Positions 1 to 6,037 of a DNA stretch of 6,751 bases are shown piece by piece. The notes under the pieces were generated by a model. The model worked only from the letters and a program-made list of their open reading frames with translations. It was not told where the DNA came from and made no database searches. This DNA is from Frankiaceae bacterium. Lineage in GTDB: Bacteria > Actinomycetota > Actinomycetes > JAVEEB01. The stretch is taken from positions 1-6,751 of the forward strand of contig JAVEEB010000266.1 of the NCBI GenBank assembly GCA_030840665.1, written 5' to 3'. Within the stretch, counting starts at the first letter, position 1. Every line of letters begins with the position of its first letter. A program made the position numbers and the translations under genes.

Positions 1-56
1 CGCGTTTCCCTCACCGGGGCCTGCATCCCGGGGACGAAGACGACGAGTGCGCGCAC
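1..56 (-). CDS. Possible 5' end of an unidentified leftward gene (partial)
   Basis: On the minus strand a GTG codon at 56-54 opens a frame that runs off the left edge and gives about 18 residues starting MRALVVFVPGM. The support is the site just upstream. The minus-strand bases from 66 down to 57 read GAGGTGGATC, close to the full complement of the 16S rRNA tail and correctly spaced. The residues are hydrophobic and plausible for a protein N-terminus, but too few to assign a family. It would lie downstream of the lectin/lysozyme-like gene on the same strand, separated by 120 bp that include a hairpin, so it is probably a separate transcript. The opposite strand is also open here (frame 1, to TAG at 178-180), so the call is tentative. 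Confidence 0.3.
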   Translation of the reverse strand, partial: MRALVVFVPGMQAPVRET

Positions 57-120
57 GATCCACCTCGGTCACCCCAGGACGTGGCGCCTGCGGCACTGGG
101 CCAGCATCCGGCCGGCGCTC

Positions 121-144
121 TCCCGCCGTCAAGCGACGCCGGGA
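121..144 (-). terminator. Candidate hairpin terminator of the lectin/lysozyme-like gene
   Basis: Ten-base arms (121-130 and 135-144) pair with one C-C mismatch around a four-base AAGC loop. The hairpin lies about 32 bases past the stop codon of the leftward gene. No U-rich tail follows on the minus strand, which is common for actinobacterial terminators but weakens the call, since GC-rich DNA forms such hairpins by chance. Confidence 0.4.
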
Positions 145-176
145 TCGCGCATCGGCCGGGTGTCGCAGTCAGACCC

Positions 177-923
177 CTAGTAGTAGCCGTACGCCTGCCA
201 GAAAGCCCACGCGCCGCACGGGGTCGTCCAGGTGCTCGGGTGCTGCGACGGGTTAGGGATGTAGTCGTTGATGCCCCAGCGCAGCTGCGTTTCGCCGTTC
301 GTCTGCCAGTCGCTGCCTTCGACCGACATCTTGGAACCCGGTAGCGCCTGCGGGATGCCCCAGGCACTTTTCGCGGTGTTGGTCGCGTTTGTCTGCCAAT
401 TGCTCTCGCGAACATAGATGTTGTCCAGACACGAGAACTCTTGGGAGCCCCAGCCGTGCGCGGCAAGGAGTGTTGCGGCGTACGCCTGGAAGTGCCGGTG
501 GTTTGACCACACGGCGGCACCGCTCGCAGGGTAGACGACGAGGTTGCCGTCGTTCTGGATAGTGAGGCGGTACGTCGCGATCGCGTGGGCGCTGTTTGCG
601 CTCCAGATGACAGAGCCGCTCGAGTTGTACACGGCGAGGTTGCCGTCGGTGCTCAATTTCGCGAAGGCTCCCGATGCGTGCGTGGACGTGAACCACACCG
701 GGATCGAACCGACGTACTCGACGAGATTGCCGTCGCTCTGCATCGTGAGGCGGGTCGTGCTGCTGGTGGCATTGATGGTCTGACCGGCGGTCAGGTGCAC
801 GCCGGCCGGCAACGTGTCGGTCACCGCATAAGCGGACTTGCTCACCGCAAACGTGGCAGCGACGCTGCCGATAGTGACGATAACGGCGGCGAGGCGCCGC
901 GCGCGGATGAACTGCAAAGACAT
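177..923 (-). CDS. Secreted bulb-type lectin domain protein with C-terminal lysozyme-like (lytic transglycosylase-type) domain
   Basis: A 248-residue exported protein. Residues 1-33 form a Sec signal peptide (basic start, hydrophobic core, AYA at the likely cleavage site). Residues 36-140 are a B-lectin (bulb-type mannose-binding) domain with three QxDxNxVxY-type repeats. Repeats one (Q62, D64, N66, V68, Y70) and three (Q123, D125, N127, V129, Y131) are intact. Repeat two is degenerate (S91 for Q, A97 for V). Residues 144-248 match the small lysozyme-like domain common on actinobacterial exported proteins: FSCLDNIYVRES with probable catalytic Glu173, then WGIPQALPGSKM and CGAW near the end. 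Cys165 and Cys236 could form a disulfide. Between the WGI motif and CGAW (218-235) the chain is a few residues longer than I recall for the family and lacks the usual GYIxxRYGSP. The ATG start follows AAGGAG (minus strand of 930-935) by six bases. Predicted role: binding a mannose-containing glycan and cleaving peptidoglycan strands; the activity itself is inferred. Confidence 0.85.
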   Translation of the reverse strand: MSLQFIRARRLAAVIVTIGSVAATFAVSKSAYAVTDTLPAGVHLTAGQTINATSSTTRLTMQSDGNLVEYVGSIPVWFTSTHASGAFAKLSTDGNLAVYNSSGSVIWSANSAHAIATYRLTIQNDGNLVVYPASGAAVWSNHRHFQAYAATLLAAHGWGSQEFSCLDNIYVRESNWQTNATNTAKSAWGIPQALPGSKMSVEGSDWQTNGETQLRWGINDYIPNPSQHPSTWTTPCGAWAFWQAYGYY

Positions 924-935
924 GACGATCTCCTT

Positions 936-975
936 GTGATCGACGCGGCGGTCGCCGCTTGCGGAACACGATCAC
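936..975 (-). promoter_or_regulatory. Nested hairpin in the leader of the lectin/lysozyme-like gene
   Basis: Outer arms 936-942 and 969-975 are a perfect 7-bp match (GTGATCG/CGATCAC). Inside them 945-958 is a second inverted repeat with 6-bp arms. On the transcript the structure ends directly before the AAGGAG ribosome-binding site, so it could influence translation or mRNA stability. It matches no riboswitch class I recognise. GC-rich hairpins arise easily by chance, but two nested perfect arms next to the ribosome-binding site are suggestive. Confidence 0.35.
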
Positions 976-1003
976 CGGGCTGGCCGCATCCGCGATAGGC
1001 CCT

Positions 1004-1019
1004 TGTCATGTTTGCGACA
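1004..1019 (+). promoter_or_regulatory. Left copy of a 16-bp mirrored element (TGTCATGTTTGCGACA)
   Basis: This 16-mer has TGTC/GACA arms around an 8-bp core. The other strand of 1084-1099 carries the same sequence with one difference (15/16 identical). Both copies lie in the intergenic region of the divergent lectin-hydrolase genes. The arms look like a dimeric-regulator operator. The TTGCGA within it could instead be a -35-like element, with GCATTT 17 bases further, but that -10 is poor. The binding factor is unknown. Confidence 0.5.
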
Positions 1020-1083
1020 TTTCCTGTCTGTGTTGCATTTCCGAGGATCGCGGCCGGGCTGGATCGGAATGCGCCGCCCTGTT

Positions 1084-1099
1084 TGTCGCAAACGTGACA
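1084..1099 (-). promoter_or_regulatory. Right copy of the 16-bp mirrored element (TGTCACGTTTGCGACA on minus strand)
   Basis: Read on the minus strand, this copy differs from 1004-1019 by a single base, and the two point towards each other 64 bp apart. It also has TGTC/GACA arms. Further inward on the minus strand GCATTCCGA follows, like the GCATTTCCGA after the left copy, although the spacer is 11 rather than 15 bases. That makes the intergenic region roughly mirror-symmetric and argues for co-regulation of the two genes. Confidence 0.5.
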
Positions 1100-1140
1100 G
1101 CACGATTGTGAGCGATCCGCGAGATCGCCAGCCTGTGATT

Positions 1141-1178
1141 TCTCGCCGACCGGCGAGACGACAAGCGGCCCCGGCCGC
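1141..1178 (+). promoter_or_regulatory. Two adjacent hairpins in the leader of the lectin/NlpC-P60 gene
   Basis: Bases 1141-1158 form an inverted repeat with perfect 8-bp arms around AC. Bases 1165-1178 form a second with 6-bp arms around CC. The GGAGGAA ribosome-binding site starts nine bases later. The position parallels the hairpin before the divergent gene. It may tune translation initiation. I do not see the conserved motifs of the cyclic-di-AMP (ydaO-type) riboswitch that often precedes actinobacterial wall hydrolase genes. Confidence 0.35.
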
Positions 1179-1195
1179 AACATCTCGGAGGAATC

Positions 1196-2095
1196 ATGCA
1201 CATGTCCACCAGCCGCGCGGCTCGCGTCCTGTCCGCCATCGGCCTCGCGCTAACCATCACTGCCTCGGGGTTCGGCACCGCGCACGCCGCGGCCGGCAGC
1301 GACCGCCTATTGGCCGGCGAAAAACTGATGCCGGGCCAGCAGATTTCCTCCGGCACCGCGAAGCTCGTCATGCAGAGTGACGGCAACCTCGTCGACTACG
1401 CGGCGACCAGCGTGCGCTGGTCGTCCAACACCGCTCGCTTGGGCGGCAACTGGGCGGTCCTGCAGCACGACGGCAACATCGTCGTCTACTCGGCCAGCAA
1501 CCTCCCCGTGTGGTCCTCGGGCACCGCGCGCATGACCGGCGACGGCGGCCACCTCGTCCTGTTCGGCGATGGCAAGATCGTCCTCTACGCGGGCCCCAGC
1601 GGCGCCGTCCCCCTCAATACGGTCACGTGGCTGTCGACCGAGGCGAGCGTTCGGGACTTGGCGGTCACGACCGCACGCAAGCGCATCGGGACGACGTACT
1701 GCTGGGCGGGCGGGGACTTCAACGGCCCGACCCACGGCGACGGCACCTCGCAGGGCTGCACCAGCTCGACGGTCGTCGGATTCGACTGCTCCGGGCTCGC
1801 GCTCTACTCCTGGTACCAGGCGTCGGGCGGCGCCGTGCGACTGCCGCACTTGTCGGGCTCGCAGTACAGCGCCGGCAAGGCGATCACACTGGACCAGCTC
1901 ACGCCTGGTGACCTCGTCTTCTATAGCGACAACGGTGCGGCGAGCGGGATCCACCACGTCGCCATCTACTCCGGCCTCGACTCGTCCGGGCGGCGCGTGG
2001 TCCTCGAGGCGCAGGGCCAGCTGATCCCGGTCCACGAGGTTGTGATGCGCACCACCGGGCTCCTGCAGACCGCGCGCCGCATCTCGGGGGTCTGA
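1196..2095 (+). CDS. Secreted bulb-type lectin domain protein with C-terminal NlpC/P60 cysteine peptidase
   Basis: A 299-residue exported protein. Residues 1-31 form a signal peptide (TAHA at the likely cleavage site). Residues 36-146 are a B-lectin domain. Repeats one (Q60, D62, N64, V66, Y68) and two (Q90, D92, N94, V96, Y98) keep the mannose-binding motif. Repeat three has F123 and K127 in place of Q and N and probably does not bind mannose. Residues 152-297 are an NlpC/P60 domain with Cys198 (GFDCSG), His254 (HHVAIY) and Glu271 (VLEAQ), matching the Cys-His-Glu triad of RipA-type D,L-endopeptidases; PGDLVFY precedes the His. The family cleaves the D-Glu to diamino-acid bond of peptidoglycan stem peptides. 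GGAGGAA at 1187-1193 precedes ATG at 1196. A second in-frame ATG at 1202 is an alternative start and would only shorten the signal peptide. The gene is divergent from a lectin/lysozyme-like gene and ends at a strong hairpin. Confidence 0.88.
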   Translation: MHMSTSRAARVLSAIGLALTITASGFGTAHAAAGSDRLLAGEKLMPGQQISSGTAKLVMQSDGNLVDYAATSVRWSSNTARLGGNWAVLQHDGNIVVYSASNLPVWSSGTARMTGDGGHLVLFGDGKIVLYAGPSGAVPLNTVTWLSTEASVRDLAVTTARKRIGTTYCWAGGDFNGPTHGDGTSQGCTSSTVVGFDCSGLALYSWYQASGGAVRLPHLSGSQYSAGKAITLDQLTPGDLVFYSDNGAASGIHHVAIYSGLDSSGRRVVLEAQGQLIPVHEVVMRTTGLLQTARRISGV

Positions 2096-2127
2096 TCAAC
2101 ATCCCTCGCCGTCCAACAGCGGTACGA

Positions 2128-2161
2128 GGCGGGCCGTCGCGATTCCTCGCGGCGGCCCGCC
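2128..2161 (+). terminator. Strong hairpin terminator after the lectin/NlpC-P60 gene
   Basis: Fifteen-base arms (2128-2142 and 2147-2161) pair fully apart from one G-U wobble around a TTCC loop. The A at 2127 and T at 2162 extend the stem. It lies 32 bases past the stop codon. Only two T residues follow, so it fits the U-poor intrinsic terminator style of high-GC actinobacteria. It separates this gene from the downstream aldo/keto reductase. Confidence 0.75.
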
Positions 2162-2329
2162 TTGTGCGGGACGGGCACGGGTACCACCAGCATCGGGTGG
2201 ACCGGCCGCCGTGACTGGACCCGAATCCCGTCCCTAGATCTGTCCCGGGAAGGCACACATGCGTGGGCGCAAAGTGACGAGAGGGAGAATTCAGTGACCC
2301 AACTGCTCGCGAAGAATCCGGAGGACGCC

Positions 2330-3166
2330 ATGACGTCGCTCGCCCCCACCGTCCGACTCGTGCACGGCGCGGACATGCCGCGCCTCGGACTCGGAACCTC
2401 CCCCATGGACGACGCGCAGACGGAGCGCGCCGTCGCCGCCGCGATCGAGGCCGGCTACCGGCTGATCGACACTGCGGAGAACTACGGCAACGAGCGGGGT
2501 GTCGGCGCCGGCATGCGGGGGTCCGGGGTCGCCCGCGAGGAACTCTTCGTGACGACGAAGCTGAACAAGCGCTGGCACGGCATCGATCTTGTACGAGAGG
2601 CCCTCGACGCCAGCCTCGAGCGGCTCGGGCTGGACTACGTCGACCTGCTGCTCATCCACTGGCCGAACCCGCAGCAGGACCGGTACGTCGACGCATGGCG
2701 CGGCATGGCGAAGCTCCTCGACGAGGGCGTCGTACGAGCCATCGGCACCTCCAACTTCAAGCCGGCGCACCTGCAGCGCCTGCTCGACGAGACGGGCGTC
2801 GTGCCCGATGTGAACCAGATCCAGCTGAGCCCGCTGGTCACCCGTGGTGAGGCGCGGGCCTTCGACGAGCAGCACGGCATCGTCACGGAGTCGTGGTCCC
2901 CCCTCGGCGGCGGACAGACCGACGTGCTGAAGGAGCCGCTCGTCGCCGAACTGGCGCGCAAGTACGAACGGACGACAGGGCAGCTCGTGCTGCGCTGGCA
3001 CGTCCAATTGGGGCTGGTGCCGATTCCCAAGTCGAGCAACCCGGAGCGGCTCCGGCAGAACCTCGACGTGTTCTCGTTCACCCTCGATGAGGCGGACGTC
3101 GCCGCTCTCAGCGCGCTCGACCGGGGCGAGGGTGCGGCCGTCGACTCGGACGCGTTCGGGCACTGA
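2330..3166 (+). CDS. Aldo/keto reductase (diketogulonate reductase-like)
   Basis: A 278-residue cytoplasmic NAD(P)H-dependent carbonyl reductase with a TIM-barrel fold, the usual length for the bacterial 2,5-diketo-D-gluconate reductase-like branch. The catalytic tetrad is complete: Asp47 and Tyr52 (LIDTAENYGNE), Lys77 (VTTKL) and His110 (LLLIHWP). Cofactor-binding segments are visible as GTSNF (139-143), VNQIQLSP (161-168) and IPKSSNPERLRQN (232-244, with Lys234 and Arg240 near the 2'-phosphate site). I chose ATG at 2330 because GGAGG (2320-2324) lies five bases upstream and the protein then begins like its relatives. A GTG at 2294 behind GGGAG (2283-2287) would add 12 residues and is a real alternative. 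The substrate cannot be read from the sequence. The gene stands alone between a terminator and a convergent operon, so neighbours give no clue. The 2162-2293 stretch holds no gene I can support. Confidence 0.9.
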   Translation: MTSLAPTVRLVHGADMPRLGLGTSPMDDAQTERAVAAAIEAGYRLIDTAENYGNERGVGAGMRGSGVAREELFVTTKLNKRWHGIDLVREALDASLERLGLDYVDLLLIHWPNPQQDRYVDAWRGMAKLLDEGVVRAIGTSNFKPAHLQRLLDETGVVPDVNQIQLSPLVTRGEARAFDEQHGIVTESWSPLGGGQTDVLKEPLVAELARKYERTTGQLVLRWHVQLGLVPIPKSSNPERLRQNLDVFSFTLDEADVAALSALDRGEGAAVDSDAFGH

Positions 3167-3178
3167 CCGACCCGGTCA
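3164..3178. terminator. Small inverted repeat between convergent genes
   Basis: TGACCG (starting on the stop codon of the aldo/keto reductase) and CGGTCA form a 6-bp stem around ACC, in the only 50 bp between two convergent genes. It could end transcription in both directions, but the stem is short and has no T-rich flank. Confidence 0.25.
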
Positions 3179-3216
3179 ACTACCCCGGCTTCAACCGTCA
3201 CCCGCCGACCAGCAAC

Positions 3217-4020
3217 TCAGCTGCCACACGCTTCTGACAAGGCGGCGGCGAGCTTGCGGCGGCGGGCGACGAACATGGGGGCGGCGCGCAATTCGTCGCC
3301 CGTCTCCGACCCGGTCCGGGGCAGATCCACCCGCACGTCCGCGGCGATCGTGCCACCGGGCGCCAGCACGAGGACGCGAGAGGCCAGGAGGACCGCTTCG
3401 TCGACCGAGTGGGTGACGAAGATGGTCGGCACGCTGTCCTCGATGGCGACGACGCGGACCCGATCCTGCAGGCGCTCGCGCGTGATCGCGTCCAGCGCCG
3501 CGAAAGGCTCGTCCATCAACAACAAGTGCGGCTGCAGCACCAGCGTGCGGGCCAGAGCGACGCGTTGCTGCTGCCCCCCCGACAGCTGCCACGTGCGCCG
3601 CTCGCCGAGGCCGTCGAGTCCGACGCGCCGCAGCGCCTCCGCGACGAGCACGTCAGTGGACCCGCCGCGGAGGCCGAACGCGACATTGCCTGCAACAGTC
3701 CGCCACGGGAACAGTCGCGGCTGTTGAAACACCACGCCGACGCCCTTGCCGGCGACCGGCGGAGCACCGTCGATGAGGACCCGTCCCGCGGTCGGCACCT
3801 CAAGACCCGCGATGAGCCTCAAAAGCGTGCTCTTGCCGCACCCCGACGGGCCGAGCACCGCGACGAACTCGTTGCTCCCGATCGTCAGGTCGATCCCGCG
3901 CAGGACGTGAGGCCCGTCGCCGTATGTGTGCCACACGCGATCGATCACGACGCGCGCCCCGTCGGGGGAAGGCGTGAGCCCTCCCCCGACGAGCAGCGAG
4001 TCGTTGTCAGCCGACGGCAC
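3217..4020 (-). CDS. ssuB: Sulfonate/taurine-type ABC transporter ATP-binding protein (SsuB/TauB family)
   Basis: A 267-residue ATPase subunit that powers import through the adjacent permease. All nucleotide-binding motifs are intact: Walker A GPSGCGKST (57-65), Q-loop at VFQQPRLFPW (97-106), signature LSGGQQQRVALAR (146-158), Walker B LLLMDEPF (166-173), D-loop ALD (175-177) and switch His204 in THSVDEA. FPWRTVAGNVAFGL after the Q-loop is typical of the nitrate/sulfonate/taurine subfamily. The start is GTG at 4020, backed by GAAGGA on the minus strand (4029-4034) eight bases upstream, inside the binding-protein gene. The coding regions overlap by 14 bp, so translation is probably coupled. 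The first 20 residues have no family counterpart I recognise. It is the last gene of the operon. SsuB and TauB cannot be separated from sequence motifs alone, so the symbol is provisional. Confidence 0.9.
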   Translation of the reverse strand: MPSADNDSLLVGGGLTPSPDGARVVIDRVWHTYGDGPHVLRGIDLTIGSNEFVAVLGPSGCGKSTLLRLIAGLEVPTAGRVLIDGAPPVAGKGVGVVFQQPRLFPWRTVAGNVAFGLRGGSTDVLVAEALRRVGLDGLGERRTWQLSGGQQQRVALARTLVLQPHLLLMDEPFAALDAITRERLQDRVRVVAIEDSVPTIFVTHSVDEAVLLASRVLVLAPGGTIAADVRVDLPRTGSETGDELRAAPMFVARRRKLAAALSEACGS

Positions 4021-5086
4021 CCGACAGGTCCTTCACGTCGAGGCCTGCAGCGAAGACGCTGCGATCCGGCACGGCGTCGATCGCCTTCTGCGTCAGCAAG
4101 AACTGCGCGGCGCTCAACAGGTTGTCGGCGAGGCCACCCGGCTTGTCGACGGTGCCGAGGTACGCCGCGGCGGTCTGCTCCTTGGCGGTGAGCAGGATGA
4201 CCAACTTCAGCTGCTCAGTCGCCTGCTCGACGGTCAGCTCGAGCTCCTTGCCCACGGATGCAACAGCCTCCGCGTCGTTCGCCTTCAGCTTGCTCACGGC
4301 CGCATCTTCCTGCTGCACCCACACCTTCACGATGTCAGGGTGCGCCGCCGCGAAGGCGTTCGTCACGACGCCCAGGTCGTAGGTTGCCTTGCCCTGCTTG
4401 GCCAGCTCACCGCTCGAGGCGAGCACCTTGCCGTCCTTCTGAAGCTCGGCGAGCACCGGCGTCCACACGTAGGCCGCGTCGATGTCGCCACGCTTCCACG
4501 CGGCAAGGGCGTCCTGTGGCTGGAGGTCCACGATCTTCACCGATGACGGTGCCACACCGGCGAGCGCCAGGGCGGCGAGCAGCGAATAGTGCGACGTGGA
4601 TCCGAACGGGGTGCCGACCTTCTTGCCCACCAGCCCCTTGACGTCGGTGATGCCACTCGCGTTGCGGGCGACGAGCTGCTCGTTGTCACCTATGACGTCG
4701 TGGATCCACAGGACCTTGTACGGGATGTTGAGCGGCGCGGTGAGCCCCTTCGTGACGGGGCTGCTGCCGGCGAGGCCGAGGTCGATCGACCCGGCGACGA
4801 TAGCCGTGTTGAGGTCGCCCCCCGAGTCGAACTTGACCCACTTGATGGTGGCTCCCGGCAGCGCCTTTTCCAGCAGTTGCTGGTTTTTTACGACAAGATC
4901 AGCGTTGGGGATGAGCTGATAGCCGATGCGGACCGTGACGCCTTGCCCCGGCTGCGCCGTCGAGCTCGAGCCGGCCGAGACAGCCGCAACCGGTTTGTCG
5001 CCGCTGGCGCAGCCTGTCGCCAGCAGAGCGAGTGCCGTGGCGAGGGAGGCGGCGGCCACGGGACGCCGGAGTGATCGGGACAGCAT
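4007..5086 (-). CDS. tauA: Sulfonate/taurine ABC transporter substrate-binding lipoprotein (TauA-like)
   Basis: A 359-residue exported lipoprotein that captures the organosulfonate. The N-terminus has RSLRRP, a hydrophobic stretch and LLATGC, with Cys26 as probable lipidation site; a Ser/Ala/Gly-rich linker follows to about residue 47. The body is a periplasmic-binding-protein type II fold of the NMT1/SsuA/TauA group. Several segments resemble E. coli TauA as I remember it: WVKFDSGGDLNTAI (83-96), LAGSSP (105-110), GTPFGSTSHYSLLAAL (158-173), and DLQPQDALAAWKRGDIDAAYVW (187-208) followed by KDGKVL. Hence the TauA call over SsuA, made without an alignment. I chose ATG at 5086 because GGAAGGA lies six bases upstream; ATG at 5101 would add five residues but has no good ribosome-binding site. 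A 42-bp gap separates it from the permease gene, and its 3' end overlaps the ATPase gene. Confidence 0.87.
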   Translation of the reverse strand: MLSRSLRRPVAAASLATALALLATGCASGDKPVAAVSAGSSSTAQPGQGVTVRIGYQLIPNADLVVKNQQLLEKALPGATIKWVKFDSGGDLNTAIVAGSIDLGLAGSSPVTKGLTAPLNIPYKVLWIHDVIGDNEQLVARNASGITDVKGLVGKKVGTPFGSTSHYSLLAALALAGVAPSSVKIVDLQPQDALAAWKRGDIDAAYVWTPVLAELQKDGKVLASSGELAKQGKATYDLGVVTNAFAAAHPDIVKVWVQQEDAAVSKLKANDAEAVASVGKELELTVEQATEQLKLVILLTAKEQTAAAYLGTVDKPGGLADNLLSAAQFLLTQKAIDAVPDRSVFAAGLDVKDLSGAVG

Positions 5087-5128
5087 GGACAGTCCTTCCA
5101 TAGTTGACTTCAGGGGTTGTGCGAACCG

Positions 5129-6037
5129 TTAGACGAGCCCGCGCCACGGCGCGAGTCGGCGCTCGAGCAGCCGAAGGACTGCGTCGAGCAGGAGGCCGGA
5201 GCCGCCGAGGACGAGGATGCCGAGCACAACCACGTCGCTGCGCAGGTAGCGCTGCGCGTCGCGGATCATGCCGCCGATCCCCGGAGTCCCGTTGACCGTC
5301 TCCGCCGCAACGAGAGACGTGTAGGCGACGGCGACCGCCACCCGGATTCCGGTGAGGATTTCCGGCAACGCGGCGGGCAGCGTCACGTCCCGCACCAGCC
5401 GCAGCCGCGATGCGCCGAGCGTGCGGCCCACCTCCAGCAGCGCGGGCGTCACGCCGTGCACCGCTGCCGCTGTGGTGGCCGCGATCGGAGCCACGGCCGC
5501 GATGAACAGCAGCCACACCTTGGGCGCCTCGTCGATGCCGAACCAGAGGATGAGCAGGCTGAAGTACGCCAGTGGCGGCAACGTGCGCAGGAAAGTGACG
5601 AAGGGCTCGAAGATGATCCGGATCGGTGCGATGCCGCCGATGAGCAGCCCCACCGGCACGCCGATCAGCACCGCGAGCCCGCTGCCGATGAGGATCCGTC
5701 GCAGACTGACGAGGAGGTGGTGCGCAAGCGTCACGCCGGCGTACCCGTCCCCGGTGGACGTCAGGACCAGCGCATGCCAGACCGCCTGCGGCGACGGCAC
5801 GAGCGTCGGGTCCCACACCTTGCGCCACGTGACGAACCACCAAATCGCGGTGAGGACGCCAATAGCGAGAAGTCGAAGCAGGAAACGTCGTACGACGTCA
5901 GTTCGCGACCATCGACCCCACGTCCCTACGTCATCGACGGCGACCGGGAAGGGCCCCACGGCGTTGGTGGCGTTGGTGACGGCGGGGGTGGCGATGTGGC
6001 GATCGGCGTTCGGCCGCAATGACAGATCGGCGCCCAT
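5129..6037 (-). CDS. ssuC: Sulfonate/taurine-type ABC transporter permease (SsuC/TauC family)
   Basis: A 302-residue inner-membrane subunit of the BPD_transp_1 (MetI-like) family. About six membrane segments are visible, roughly at 52-70, 114-136, 145-166, 174-193, 230-247 and 268-288. The cytoplasmic EAA loop that docks on the ATPase lies at 202-224 (EVGRTLGASR, then LPAALPEI). FLRTLPPLAYFSLLILWFGI (149-168) is typical of SsuC/TauC proteins. ATG at 6037 shares its A-T-G with the monooxygenase stop as TGATG, and AAGG lies just upstream, so translation is coupled. The frame stays open further upstream, but that stretch is inside the monooxygenase gene and is not expected to be used. The first 50 residues before the first membrane segment are longer than I expect for TauC, and include a tandem 9-bp repeat (5960-5977) encoding TNATNA. 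A later start cannot be excluded. Confidence 0.9.
   Translation of the reverse strand: MGADLSLRPNADRHIATPAVTNATNAVGPFPVAVDDVGTWGRWSRTDVVRRFLLRLLAIGVLTAIWWFVTWRKVWDPTLVPSPQAVWHALVLTSTGDGYAGVTLAHHLLVSLRRILIGSGLAVLIGVPVGLLIGGIAPIRIIFEPFVTFLRTLPPLAYFSLLILWFGIDEAPKVWLLFIAAVAPIAATTAAAVHGVTPALLEVGRTLGASRLRLVRDVTLPAALPEILTGIRVAVAVAYTSLVAAETVNGTPGIGGMIRDAQRYLRSDVVVLGILVLGGSGLLLDAVLRLLERRLAPWRGLV

Noticed and set aside
47..56. Perfect palindrome GTGCGCGCAC
   Set aside because: Ten-base GC palindromes are frequent in DNA of this composition, and it lies in the putative gene start.
1..180. Open plus-strand frame from the left edge to TAG at 178-180
   Set aside because: Fifty-nine codons are open, but the translation is rich in Arg, Pro and Ser like a shadow frame and matches no family I know. 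It also competes with the better-supported minus-strand start at 56.
1100..1195. Cyclic-di-AMP (ydaO-type) riboswitch before the NlpC/P60 gene
   Set aside because: It is expected for this gene class, but I could not find its conserved core motifs in the leader; a covariance-model search would settle it.
2211..2240. Promoter for the aldo/keto reductase (GTGACT, 18 bases, TAGATC)
   Set aside because: Both hexamers match consensus poorly, and such matches are common by chance.
2162..2329. Longer aldo/keto reductase starting at 2162
   Set aside because: The extra residues are low-complexity and include the terminator edge. Good ribosome-binding sites occur only before 2294 and 2330.
4884..4889. 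Run of six T (A6 in the mRNA) inside the binding-protein gene as a slippage site
   Set aside because: The frame is intact on both sides and codes for the plausible VVKNQQ. No overlapping frame product is evident.
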